Positions 1 to 11,062 of a stretch of 64,000 bases of DNA are shown in pieces. Position 1 is the first letter of the stretch, and every line of letters starts with the position of its first letter. A model generated the notes under the pieces. It did not search any database. It was not told where the DNA came from and saw only the letters and a program-made list of their open reading frames with translations. This DNA is from Dendrobium chrysotoxum (taxonomy: Eukaryota > Streptophyta > Magnoliopsida > Asparagales > Orchidaceae). A program made the position numbers and the translations under genes. The stretch spans positions 22,748,729 through 22,812,728 of the forward strand of contig CM034309.1 in assembly GCA_019925795.1 (NCBI GenBank), given 5' to 3'.

Positions 1-76
1 GGTCCCTTTGACTACGGCCCCTTCGACCACCATCATCCGTCGATTACACTACCTTCGACTTCCCGTCAACCACAGA
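1..76 (+). repeat. Left remnant of an LTR minisatellite (32-bp unit), cut by the CACTA element
   Basis: About two degenerate copies of the unit GACTACGGTCCCTYCGACCA plus a CCGTCGCCCGCC-like tail are visible. The same unit resumes at 7249 and recurs in reverse complement at 50480-51030, inside a solo LTR. This stretch is therefore the 5' part of an LTR whose 3' part is 7246-8091. The LTR start lies before the window. Confidence 0.7.
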
Positions 77-690
77 CACTACAGAAATTTTATCATTACC
101 GTCAGATTTTCTGACAGATAAATATACACCGATAAATGTGGTGGGAGAATCGACAAAATATTCGCCTGTATCTTTACGGCAAAATTTTGGCACAATTACC
201 ACCGCTGAAACATCGGTGCAAATTCCACCAATTTTTTGCCGATATTCTAAAGATTATGGTGCATATTTAGCCGGTAATTATCAGTGGAATTACCTGCGCA
301 TATTACGTTGGCTCACTTAAACTCGATGAAAAAATATCGATGTAATATCCGCCGGTAGGTTAACCAATGGATAATTCAGAAAATATTCCAATAAATACCC
401 TACTTTGGCCAATCCACCGTATAACTTCCCATTTTTTTTCACATCCGAGAGTTGCCCTGACTGCTCTTCGCTTTCTTTCCCTCTCTCACGTCCGACAGCT
501 ACACCAACGCCGTCTACCTCTCTTGCTTCTGACAGCTGCACCGACGCCGTTCGCTCAAGTCCATTTGAGAGCTGCCCCCGACCCAACCGGCGACATTTCT
601 TTCCTCGCATCCGAGAGGTGCCCCGTCCGAACCCTCGCCGACTTTTGTAAAAAGCATCCCTGAACGCCATCAGTAAGAGAAGTTATTATC
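77..690 (+). other. CACTA 5' subterminal region, non-coding
   Basis: The stretch holds many short CGGTAATT/CCGGTGG/TATCGATG-type motifs in both orientations, like the subterminal transposase-binding repeats of CACTA elements. It then passes into a C/T-rich stretch (430-660) with a recurring CATCCGAGAG motif. Open frames here are small and overlap in several phases, so I do not call a gene. Confidence 0.5.
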
Positions 691-696
691 TCATGA

Positions 697-1015
697 CCTT
701 GAGTTTGGATGTTCACACTAGACATTTGCAAGAGAAGATATCTTTATGTATGCCTTTTGGTTTTGTTATGAATGTTCTCACTAGATATTTTTAAGAGAAT
801 GAATTTTAGTGTATACTTTTGCTTTTGTAATGGATGTTCTCACTATACATTTGTAAGAGAATGTATCTTTGTATATGCTTTTATTTTGTTTTTGTTATGG
901 ATGTTCTCATTAGATATTTGCAAGAAAATGTATCTTTGTGTTTGCTCTTAGTTTTAGTTATGGATGTTCTCACTAGATATTTGTAAGAGAATATTATACC
1001 TTGGTGTATGCTTTT
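697..1015 (+). repeat. 63-bp tandem repeat (5 copies), in frame, from a reverse-transcriptase gene
   Basis: Five copies of the core GTTCTCACTAGATATTTG start near 709, 771, 834, 902 and 965, so most spacings are 62-63 bp with one of 68. 63 bp is 21 codons. Read in the frame of the downstream RT, the unit gives VMDVLTRYLQENVSLCMLF, the segment that lies just before the FADD catalytic motif in plant RTE-type reverse transcriptases. The last copy runs straight into LFADDIVLI. The repeat is thus an amplification of a piece of coding sequence, not an unrelated satellite. Confidence 0.8.
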
Positions 1016-1475
1016 TGCTGATGATATTGTTCTTATAATTGATAATAGTAGAGAGGGAGTTGAAGGTAAACTTGATTATGTAGGTCAACCTTAGAGTCTA
1101 AAGGTTTTAGCATAAATTGATCTAAAATTTAATATATTGAGTGTATTTTTAATAGTAATAGACATAGTTGAGGGATTATAACTTTGGGCGATGAAGTCAT
1201 TAATAAAAGTATACATTTTTTATATCATAGATCTATTTATGGTGAAATAGATGGGGATATTATTTAGAGAATTCAAGTTGGATGGTGGAAATAAAAGAAT
1301 GTGTTGGGCATTATTGTGTGGACGTAGAGGAATACATTGGACAATCTTGATTATAGACAGGATATGAAAAAAACATATATATGAGAAGGTTGGAGTAGCT
1401 TCAGTGAAAGATAAGATTATAGAGAGTAGCCTTGGATGGTTTGGTCACTTAAAATGATGGCCTTCCGAGCAAGCT
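960..1475 (+). pseudogene. RTE-type non-LTR retrotransposon reverse transcriptase, C-terminal fragment
   Basis: Translation gives MLFADDIVLIIDNSREGVEGKL, then after frame changes a region like YLGSIIHGEIDGDI and RIQVGWWKWKNVLGII, and finally EKVGVASVKDK...LGWFGHL. These are the successive conserved blocks of the palm/thumb and tail of plant RTE-clade RT: the FADD catalytic motif, the EGVN-KLE block, the YLGS-IH block, and the WFGHVQRRP terminal block. Several stops and at least two frame changes are present and both ends are missing. It lies inside the CACTA element upstream of the transposase, so it is either a nested insertion or captured DNA. Confidence 0.75.
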
Positions 1476-1789
1476 AAGACTCTTTATATTTTTCTTCAAT
1501 AAATATTATAATATTATATAATATATCCATAGTATGTAGGTTATATTATGGATATCAAAACTCAAAGAAATTGGATGTATAATTAATTGGTGCAAGGATG
1601 AAAGATATTAACGGATGAGTTCATTAGATCGAGGGGTGAATATTTTCATTCAGACAGCTTCTCAACTGCCTAGCTTCATCTCAGATGAAAAGTTTTGTTG
1701 CCCATATTCTAAATATAAAATTAGGTGCACCTAAGCACATATGATATAATTATTGATCTACATCATCGAGGCTTCATGCCAGAATATTG

Positions 1790-4670
1790 ATATTGAACTT
1801 CTTATGGTGAGTATGAACCATATTTTAATTCTTAATGTGGCCCATCAACAAGATAGATTATTATATCAATGGATGCATGCTATTCTATAAAGATGATTGA
1901 TTGTATGTTGTTACTACAACGCACCAAGATTTAAACTAAAATCTATCATGAAAAGAAAGCTGAAGGAAGCACCAACCAGTAGGTTATTTTACTTATCCAT
2001 AATTCTTAGGCTGTAATGGTTATATGCATCTATGAGATCTGCTATATATATAAGATGGCATAAAGAATATATCTCACAAAAAAGTTTTATTACATATCCA
2101 TCATAAGCAGATGCCTGGAAACATTTTGATCGTAAACATCCCACATTTATTTTAGAATCAAGAAATATAAGATTAGGTTTATGTGTAGATGATTTCACCT
2201 CATTTAGCCAGTCTGCTTCACCTTACTCATGTTAGCCCATGATACTCACACCATACAATCTTCCCTCAAAGTTGTGCATGATAACTCCTTATATATTTAT
2301 AATGCTTATCATTTCAAGCCCACATAATCCAAAAGTAAAGATTGATGTATTCTTACAGTCATTAATTAATGATTTAAATTTATTATGAGAATAGAGAATA
2401 AGTACATATAATATCTCCACTAAATAGAACTTCATTATGAGGGCAGTATTACTTTGGACAATTGGTGACTTTCCTGCATATGGTATGCTCTCAGGTTGGA
2501 ACACTTCTGAAAAATTAGCTTGTCTATATTGTATGGAATATACAAAGTCATTCACTTTAAAGCATAGAGAGAAGAATACTTGGTTTGACTATCATCGCAT
2601 ATTCTTACCTATATGTCATCCTTTCAGGCAAAATAAGGATACTTTTATCAAAAATAAAATAGTTATATTGTTGCCTCCTCCTAGACTAACTAGTGAAAAA
2701 ATATTTAAAAGAGTATATGCCCATAATAGTGGATTCTCCAATATTAGCTGATTATAAATTACCAGGGTATGGTGTCAATCATAATTGGACTAAAAAAAGT
2801 ATTTTTTGGTCATTACCATATTGGAGAATAAATTTGATCAAACATAACTTTGATGTGAAACATATAGAGAAAAATATGATAATATATTCAATACAGTCAT
2901 GGACATCAAAGATAAATCTAAAGATAACATAAAAGTAAGGATAGACTTCAAGGAGATTTATAGGAGGAAAGTATTAGAATTGAGGGATAGTAAAAATAAA
3001 AAAAATTTCAAACCAAAAGCTCCTTTTACCTTGACTTTAGAGCAAAGACAAGCTATTTGTGAATGGGTGAAGACTATACGTGTATCTTATGGATATTCTT
3101 TAAATCTAAGTAGATATGTTGGCATAAGAACTGAGAGATTATTTGGTATGAAGAGCCATGACTTTCATATCTTTATGTAATGTCTACTACCAACTACCTT
3201 TAATTATTTGCCAGATTAAATTTTAAAGCTCTTGATCAAGCTCAATATCTTCTTTAAAGATTTATGCTCTTCAAAACTAAATACAGAGCACCTAATTCTT
3301 ATAGAGCAGTATATCCCTTTTATTCTATATAAACTTAAAAAGATATTTTCTTCAGCTTTCTTTAACTCTATGGAGTATCTACTCATGCATTTATCATATG
3401 AAGCTAGAGTTGATGGACCTGTTCAGTATCGATGGATGTATCCTTTTGAGAGGTATTTAAATAAACTTAAGAAGACTCCTAAAAATAAAGCACATCCTGA
3501 AGGCTCAATATGCAAAACATATTTAATGTACGAGACAACCCAATTTTACTCGTATTACTTTGAAATAATATCACAATTAAGTCAGAGACTGCACCTAAAA
3601 ATATGGGTCAATCCTCAAATTTATCTATATTCAACGGAAGTGGTAAACCCTCAGGCGCTAGTACCATACACTATTTGACTGATAAGGAGATGCGAGTTAT
3701 TACATTATATATTTTGCTTAATTGTAATAAAGTTGAGTCATATCTTGAGTAAGTATGAATAAGCTTGCTCATAAATTTATCACTTATAAATTTAATCTAA
3801 ACCTTAATATTTACAGGAGTTTTATTGATGATTTGAATACAGTAGAATAAGTAGAAGTCCAAATGATAGTGAAAATAGAATTTCTTATTTGATTTAAAAA
3901 TATGGTACATATTTTGACTATTCATTTTAATTAATATATCTTTAATTAGTTAATAAGCATGCTAATGACATATTTTATCTACTAACTAGGTGCACACTTA
4001 AGATAGTAATTTACAGTATCATTAACTACTTAATCTAGCTTGAAGATCAAATAAAGTTGTGAAGTGTTATCTAATTTTTTTAGTTAATGGTTATAAATTT
4101 TAAATAAAATTTTAGTGTGAAAATAGAAAAATAGAGAATTTTGATGTATGTGTAAGAGGGAATACCCATACAGGTGATGATTCTGAGTATTATAGGATAT
4201 TACATGAAATATTACAGTTGGAATATCTTGGTCATGGGAATAATGTGTATCTATTCAATTATGAGTGATTTGATCCAATATAGAATAGAGGTACAAGAAT
4301 ATATCCACTTTACGATATAATAGAAGTTAAGCAGGGTAGGAGATATTCAAAATTTTACTCATTCATCATTACTAGTCAGGCAAGACAAGTCTATTTTGCT
4401 AACTACCCGAGTAGAGTATGAGACAAATAAGATTGGCTCGTAGTTATGAAGACCAAACCTAGGATAGTTATTGAGAAGACTACATCAATACCACCATCAC
4501 ATCAATAAGAGTTTATGTCAAACATAAAAGATCTTGCTAATGATGTGGACGATCAAATTACAACTATTGAGAGTGAGTTATATTTATAGGGAGTGGATTT
4601 AAACATAGAGGATAGTCATGATAAATCTGATAGTTGTGCAGAAGTTTCATCATATGAAAGTGAATCAACT
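1790..4670 (+). pseudogene. CACTA TNP2-like transposase (Transposase_21, DUF4218, DUF4216), broken
   Basis: In CACTA elements this protein cuts and joins the transposon ends. In order I see: about 1960-2430, WKHFDRKHPTFILESRNIRLGL, ILTPYNLP and PKVKIDVFLQSLI; 2437-2750, MRAVLLWTIGDFPAYGMLSGW...KLACLYCMEYTKSF...HPFRQNKDTFIKNKI, the Transposase_21 signature; about 2755-2930, LPGYGVNHNWTKKSIFW...HNFDVKHIEKN; 2899-3178, ending LFGMKSHDFHIFM; 3232-3675, KDLCSSKL...PVQYRWMYPFERYL...PEGSI, which is DUF4218; about 4130-4450, NRGTRIYPLYDIIEVKQGRR, which is DUF4216. The blocks lie in different frames and stops interrupt several of them. AT-rich gaps near 3700-4120 look like introns. The N-terminus is poorly preserved. 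The family call is firm and the exact exon limits are not. Confidence 0.88.
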
Positions 4671-4834
4671 TAAGGTAAATGATTTTTGATAATCAATTAT
4701 AAATTAATAATTTATAATAATAATATTTTTTATGTTTAAATTTTTCTAGACTTCATTTATTTAATTACTGTGTTATTTTATATTTAATTTTTATTATAAT
4801 TTATATTACTAATATTTCTTAATTTTTTAAGCAG

Positions 4835-6536
4835 ATGGCTTCAGGTGATGACCGTCAAAGAGGATTGATAAAGAATATATTAGTAAGCGCTGCAAGAAGG
4901 TTACTGCTAGCTCATCCAGTAGGCCTGTACGTACTAAGGGCACCTCTTTATCTCAGTCTGCTACCCAGAGTCAGCCTAGCCCATCTTTACCTACTCTTAT
5001 AGCCAGTAACCCACACTTCTACTCATCAGATCCATATTTTCCTTCATCGGACGTCACGCAAAGTACTCCTTTCTACCCCTACTATCCACCCCCACCTTTT
5101 TATGGTGGCCCTCCTACATATCCATATTCATATCCACCATATATCCTACCACTACCTCAGCCCGCTACAGTACCACCTCAGCCAGCTACAGGTGGACCTT
5201 CCACCCCAGATGTAGTAGAGCAGGCGATAGAAAGTCACATGTTGATTGAACCTGACGGTGACACATATGTACTAATTTTATTTCAAACATGTAAATAAAA
5301 TTAAATACATTTTTTTAATAACTATCATATTTTTTCAAATTTCATCCGTCAAAGCAACCAATGCATAAAATACAGGACATAATATGGAGCAGATACAATG
5401 CTCCTTATATTTCTTGGAAGAAAGCCCGAAAGAAGTACGAGATATGTGATTTAGAGAGTTTGAGGTTAGTTATTATATAAATATATTATATATTATATCT
5501 TTTTTATATAAGATAATAGAAATATATATTCTTTATTATATATTTTTAAATACAGAAAAAATTTTATTAGCTGTCACAATATAATGATAAAATCAGAAAG
5601 AATTTTTAGAAGCATGACTTGACTTACATGCGAGACATATTTACAGACATTAAAAATATCAGGCAAGCAATCACTCTAGATTGGTGAGAGTGAATGGGCA
5701 GAGTTGAACAGTGCTTGGGTTAGCCTAGATTATAGTAGGAAGAGGGATCAAAATAGATAAAATAGAGCTTCTGATATTGGGGGCTTAGGTAGTTCCCTTC
5801 ATACTGAGGGTTCTGTTCCACATACTGAGCACAAAAAATACATGTTTAATAAGAAATTTTAAACTTTTTTAATAATTTACTTTAATAAGAATACTAATAT
5901 ATATTTGTTATAGAAAGAGATGCTAGGTAGAGAATTGACTCCTGTTGAATTGTATAGTCATACCCACCAATGGTAGGAGGACCAATAATAGGTTGATGAG
6001 TATACGAGGAAAGCCTATGTAATATATATATAAGTTTAATTTTTATAATGTTATGTATAAATTGCTTAAATTTTTATTAACTTTTATAGAAGGAGTACAC
6101 ACGGCTTTGAGAAAGCCAAGTTACAGCATGTGAAGATTCTTCTGGTGGATCAACAGAATATTCTGACTATCACACTTGGTCACAAGTGGTAGAAGGAATG
6201 CAGTACGGCAGAGTATATGGTTTAGGTTCATAAGCCTATACAAATGAGGGGAAGACATCTAGTGGCTCCAATTTTTTAGCTAATATTTAGGAGACTTTAT
6301 ATACCCAATAGATAGCTGCCCTTACAGCTAAGCTAGAATAGGTAAAGAAAGCACAAGCTGACTAGCAGATGTAGATGCAGCAGTAGTAGATGCAGATGCA
6401 ATAATAACAGCTAGTGATGCAGCAACAAATATAGATGCAGCAAGCTCAAATGTTAAAGAAAATATGAAAGATGAGAAAGCAGATGAGTAGTGGGATGAGT
6501 ACAACAACAGTTGAGGAGGAAACTGAATCAGAGTAG
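4835..6536 (+). pseudogene. Second CACTA gene (TNP1/Transposase_24-like), proline- and glutamine-rich, broken
   Basis: A TTTTTTAAGCAG splice-acceptor-like tract precedes ATGGCTTCAGGTGATGACCG at 4835. The first exon gives a Ser/Pro/Tyr-rich stretch (FYPYYPPPPFYGGPPTYPYS, then PATVPPQPATGGPSTPD). Downstream blocks read IIWSRYNAPYISWKKARKKY, GGLGSSLHTEGSVPHTEH, GRELTPVELYSHTHQW and SGGSTEYSDYHTWSQVVEG. A Q-rich, coiled-coil-like end follows (QMQQQQMQMQ, about 6350-6480), with a stop at 6534-6536. This order matches the Transposase_24 protein found 3' of TNP2 in plant CACTA elements, usually thought to be the subterminal DNA-binding partner. Stops occur in the middle exons, so it is not functional. 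Confidence 0.75.
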
Positions 6537-6799
6537 ATATTATTTATTTTAATGATGTGGATATCTGTATTTATATATTTTTGGATATATTTAGTTATTT
6601 ATTATTTGGACATGTTTAGATATTTATTGATGATACTCTTCTTGTTTATGTTATTGTGTATATGTTTATATTTAATAATATAATTAGTGATATTTTTGAT
6701 CAGAAGTGGATGTATGAATATATATAATGTTGTATTTTTTTCTATACATGTTTAATTGTGGAAATCAATTTCAAAAGGAAGAAGGTTATTTTTTTTATT

Positions 6800-7245
6800 T
6801 ATTCTATAGGTTTTGGCAGATTTTTCATCAGAAATACTGCTAGTAATACGATACGATGATGGTTCCGGCAAAAATTTATCCCAGTACTTTCGACTAATAT
6901 TGCGATGGTATTGTACGTTGATAAAAGGACACTGTTTTTTTGGTGGCGGATTATCCACCGGTATTTTCGGCTTAAATGTTCCACTGGAAACACCGGTGGA
7001 TAATACACCGGAATACAACACAAAAAAGGCGTCGACTTTACCAAGTTTTTCGCCAGTATTTCACCGGGAAATCTGCTGGAAATATTTCCGACAAAAAAAA
7101 TTTGTCGGTGATGATTTTTCGACTTGTGAATTACCGTCGGAACAGTTTACTTCAGAAATGCACTGAAAATCTCAAATTTTCGACTAATTTTGATTGTTAT
7201 CGACCGATTCAATCTGTCTGTAATAACGTATTTTTCAGTATTGTG
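6800..7245 (+). other. CACTA 3' subterminal region
   Basis: The sequence is dense in short GGCGGA/CCGGTG/TTTTCGAC/TTGTCGG motifs in both orientations, mirroring 77-400, and ends at the diverged terminal repeat ...TATTGTG. Open frames on both strands here are chance overlaps in the repeats. Confidence 0.5.
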
Positions 7246-7248
7246 ACT

Positions 7249-7745
7249 AGGGTCCCTCTAACCACTTTCGCCTGTTGACTATGGCCTCTACGACCTCTTC
7301 CACTTGTAAACTATGATTTCTCGGACCAATGTCTCTCGCTGACTATGGTCCCTGCGACCTCCACCACCAGCCGACTACGGTTCGTCTGACAGCTGCCACC
7401 TACCGACTACAGTCGTTATGACCTCCGCCACCTACTGACTATGGTCCCTCGAATCACCGTCGTCTGCCAACTACGGTCCCTCCGACAAAAGTTGCCTACA
7501 GATTACGGTCCCTCAGACCAATGTCACCAGCCGACTTTGGTCCCTACGACCTCTGCCACCTATCGCTGACTATTGTCCGTTTGGCCTCTATCGTCTGCCG
7601 ACTGTCTTCCCTCTGATAGCCGTCACCCACCGACTACAATCCCTTCGACCACCGTCGCCCGCCGACTATGATTCCTCTAACATCCCATTACCTACCAACT
7701 ACAATCCTTTCGACCACCGTCGCGTGACTACGATCCTATTGGCTG
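7249..7745 (+). repeat. 32-bp minisatellite, about 15 copies, inside an LTR
   Basis: Degenerate copies of a unit beginning GGTCCCTCCGACCACCGTCG and ending CCCGCCGACTAC run in a row with little length change. The array abuts an LTR U5 end at 7746-8091. The same unit in reverse complement sits at the same place in the solo LTR at 50108-52117. Confidence 0.85.
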
Positions 7746-8091
7746 AATGAACAGATCCACACTATCTTAAGAATAATGCTCATATCACTAGATTCTTTCA
7801 ACCACCACTATATAATGTGATCTATATGATGTATATTTACTATATCATGCCAATGCCTTCCCCCCATGGAAGGGCTTCATTTGCAATCAACAATAAATAC
7901 TAGTTGAACCATTTTAACTATGCCAGGCCCATGGTTTTTTCCCTTTTCAGCATTTTTCACATGAAAATCTTGGAGTCTTTTATGACTATCACACATCTCT
8001 CTCTTATATGTCAGTTCGCTGGATCTTCATACAAAACTTGGATGCCTAAGCATATATTTCTCTACCGCCATTAATATTCCAATCCGCAGCA
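7746..8091 (+). mobile_element. LTR U5 end, Tat-like Ty3/gypsy family (split copy)
   Basis: The blocks CCATGGTTTTTTCCCTTTTC, TTTTCACATGAAAATCTTGG, TGGATCTTCATACAAAAC and CTCTACCGCCATTAATATTC end at CCGCAGCA. The order is the same as in the LTR at 61130-61285 and in the reverse complement of 50108-50300. No primer-binding site follows 8091, so this is a solo or truncated LTR. It is split from its 5' part by the CACTA element. Confidence 0.78.
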
Positions 8092-9132
8092 AGTAATGTT
8101 ACACTATGCAAATCACATCATCAAAAACAAAACCTTGAGAGCTGCCATTCTTATTTCAACAACAAAAAATTTACAACACCTGATCATATGAGAGCATCAA
8201 ATTTAGTGTCTATTACCGTTAACCCATGCAAATTGCCTCTATGTTACAGTTTCTCTAAGAAAGTAAGATAAAAATGCTCCCACATTTATTGAACTCTTCG
8301 TGGAGCACCTAAAGAATTGATGACGTACAAAGCGACCCACATCATTCCGCCCCACTTATTTAGTCGAAATAATTAAGACCCACGCATTGATGAGACAAAT
8401 TATTAAAGACAAATGGCTCTCGTCCTCTTCCACAAAGGCCCGACCAGAGCCCCGTGTTGAGGTATCAAGCTTTGAGGTAGCTCACTAGCAGTGAAAGTGA
8501 CTGTTCTCCTCCTTCACTCTACGCGTCGAGAGAGAGAAAGATACAGAGAGAGCGGGGTAGCAGGGTAAAATAGTATACGGTGAGGTGCACCATTCCCAAT
8601 GAGAGAGAAGGAGAGCAGGGTGCGGCAGAGGTGGGGGAGAGGAGCCAGATAGGGACGTTTGCATGGGCCTCTCAGCTTTCCTTCTCTCATTTGTTGTTTT
8701 CTTAGTAATGTCACACAGGAAAAAAAAAAACTTTTATAAAAGTAACAAAGAAAGAACCAGCGAGGGAGAGGGGGAGGGAGGAATGAAAAAGAACTCAAAG
8801 GAGTAAGACAGCTTTCTCGCTTCCCGGATCATTCCAGTGCCTCGCGGGCACTAAGAAGATAGCTGCAGTTGTAGTTGATGTGGTTGAAATGTAGTAACGC
8901 AGGGATACCACGCGCTTATCGTCCGCCTCCGTAGGCTGATCAGAGTCCTTCAATACACAACAGAACAGATAAAATAGTAGCAGTAGCATATGTAAACTGT
9001 TTAGAGAGAGAAAGACGGGAAAAGATAAAAGAAAAGAGAAACAAAAGCTCGACACTTTTTCTGATTTGACCGCACACGACTCATTGGCTTAATAACAAAG
9101 TAGCAGACCCAGAAAAAAGAGATCTTCCACGC

Positions 9133-9177
<45 letters not shown>

Positions 9178-9360
9178 TAGAGCTGTCGTGGACCCTTACC
9201 CAAGCTCTTTAGCTTTGCCCTCCCTGCTTACTTCCCCCCCCATTCATTTCTCTCTCGTTCCTTTTGAGAAGGGTGTAGGAATTTGTTAGCTCGTAATAAT
9301 TCGCCCAACCGGACTATAGCAGCTGGGAGGATGGCTTCATTTGCTCCAGTACATACATTT
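8092..9360 (+). promoter_or_regulatory. Low-repeat stretch resembling a plant promoter plus CT-rich 5' leader; no coding exon found
   Basis: Unlike its surroundings, this stretch has mixed composition and no recognisable transposon. It carries a long CT run (9135-9174), then GC-richer sequence with an ATG in the context AGGATGGCT near 9331 that opens only about a dozen codons before a stop. Long CT tracts just upstream of a start are common in plant 5' leaders. On the minus strand 8514-9055 has two open frames with hydrophobic, low-complexity products that I do not believe. It may be an orphaned promoter or first-exon fragment. Confidence is low. Confidence 0.25.
9135..9174. repeat. (CT)n microsatellite
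   Basis: About 20 uninterrupted CT dinucleotides. Confidence 0.97.
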
Positions 9361-9990
9361 ATTAGAAATTAATGAATAAATACACGCACCACTAAGGCTT
9401 AATTTGGAACAATTTATTTACTGTTTTAAAAATAAATTTAATATAAAATTTTTAATTCAAAATATTTTATATTAAAAATTATTTTTAAAAATAATAAAAA
9501 AAGATCCCAAATGGAAGATTTAGCTTAATGTTGACTAACAATTTGTGCTCAGTTTCACAACTAATTCAAAATTTATCTCATTCGTGAAGACAAAATGATC
9601 AAGCTAATATGTTAGACTATCATATTCGGTTTCATAACGTACGATTAAAAATAATTTTAAAAATTCTGAAAAGTTGAAATTTAACACCCGCTACCAAAAA
9701 ATATATATTATCTTATTTTGGAATGAATCAATAATAAAAAAAATAGATGCTATACATTTTATAACAAGTTTAAGAAAATAATAATAGTTTATTGTATTCC
9801 TCATTTTTTTATTGTTTTTAAGAAGTCGAGTGCGGGAATACAATTTAATGTAGGCAGGATTTGATGCAAAGACTTAGGACATAGCCTTTAATGTTTTTAC
9901 CAAATAAGCTATAGCATCCACTCTTTCATTCTTTTCTTGTTATTAATGATTTGACCTTGAGAAAATCCGGCCTTAGCTTAAGATCATTTT
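9361..9990. other. AT-rich intergenic DNA, nothing recognised
   Basis: No open frame, no terminal repeats and no known family were recognised. A short palindromic stretch near 9400-9500 (AAATTTAATATAAAATTTTTAATT-like on both sides) may be a decayed hairpin MITE. Confidence 0.4.
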
Positions 9991-10560
9991 TGTTGGGAGT
10001 AAACCACCTAGCGAACACAAACAAAAAAGAAAAAAATGCAATGAAAATAAAGAACATCAAGATTTAATGTAAAAACTTAAAATCGAAAAAAAAAATTACG
10101 AAGCGACACCACACAAAAAAATTCACTATGAAAACTTGGTAGAAATAGCATAGATCTCTTCTCTCTCACTCTCATCTTGTCTCACTTCACTTCACAATTC
10201 ATTCACATCATATAATAGAGAAAGAGATGCACTTTAAGGACACAACCCTTCAAGTTAAACATGAAAAGCAAGAAAGAAAATTGTCTAGCCCGACTAAAAG
10301 CTTTGCGACATTAGCTTTGGCCGCTGCATCGTTCCACTATCTTTTTCCAGCCCGACTGGCAGCACCAGTGTTCGGATCGAGCACCGCGGCGCTCTGCTCT
10401 TTGTCTTTGATCTGACCTACAACAACGTAGCACTACAACATACAGCGTTGAAACACTTTAGTATACAACATCACATCATTATACAATTGCAAGGAAATTT
10501 TTTTTGTGGGAGCAAGGCCCCCGAACCCAAAGCAAGGGGGGGCCCCCTACAACCCCCTAT
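9991..10560 (-). mobile_element. Possible Ty1/copia LTR remnant
   Basis: TGTTGGGAGTAAACCACCTA at 9991 followed by AACACAA, an AAAAACTTAAAATCG block and TTCACTATGAAAACTT resembles the reverse complement of a copia-type LTR 3' end. I found no clear opposite end, no primer-binding site and no coding region. A weak candidate for the far end is ATCCAACA at 11321-11328. Confidence 0.3.
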
Positions 10561-10972
10561 CAATTAGACCGACTAAATTGAGGTTTGAATCAACAGTACA
10601 ACCCGATTGATCAACAAAATCGGATTCCACGCATAACTAACAAATTTGAAATCAGTCAATATGATATCAAGCAAATCAACTTTGGCTATAGGTTGTCTTG
10701 ATATGATCTTGAATCAAGCTGAAGATAGCTTGCAGACTAAGAATTGAACTTGTTTTGATGTTGAACTAGCTTAATTTGATTCTAACTAAGCTTGATTTAC
10801 TTTCATTGGTCCATCATCAATTTCATTGACTCAACTCTTTTACAATTATCAAACTTTGAGTCTAATTTAAGAAAATATAAATAATTAAGTTATTATGTAA
10901 TTAAAAAAATATTTTAAACCTCTATTTCAGAATAGCATAAACCAGTAATATTTGTGAGAAAACTTCATTCAA

Positions 10973-11062
<90 letters not shown>

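Larger units (their letters stand above)
77..7245 (+). mobile_element. CACTA (En/Spm-like) DNA transposon, degraded, about 7.2 kb
   Basis: The left end begins CACTACAGAAATTTTA and the right end closes ...TTTTTCAGTATTGTG, a diverged CACTA terminal inverted repeat. The order of content is that of plant CACTA elements: subterminal repeat-rich DNA, a TNP2-like transposase with Transposase_21, DUF4218 and DUF4216 regions, then a second gene with a proline-rich and Q-rich product. The flanks on both sides are the same 32-bp minisatellite, and joining them gives a continuous repeat unit (CCACA-GACTA-GGGTCCC), so this is an insertion into that array. The 3-bp duplication is unclear: AGA/ACT if the ends are placed at CACTA, GAC/GAC if one base inward. 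Stops and frameshifts make the element inactive. Confidence 0.85.

Noticed and set aside
6813..7278. Overlapping 117- and 100-codon plus-strand frames
   Set aside because: They lie in the CACTA 3' subterminal repeats and the minus strand is open too. No transposase motif.
8514..9055. Two minus-strand open frames with Ser/Leu/Phe-rich products
   Set aside because: They are translations of GA-rich DNA, low complexity, with no family motif and no supporting start context.
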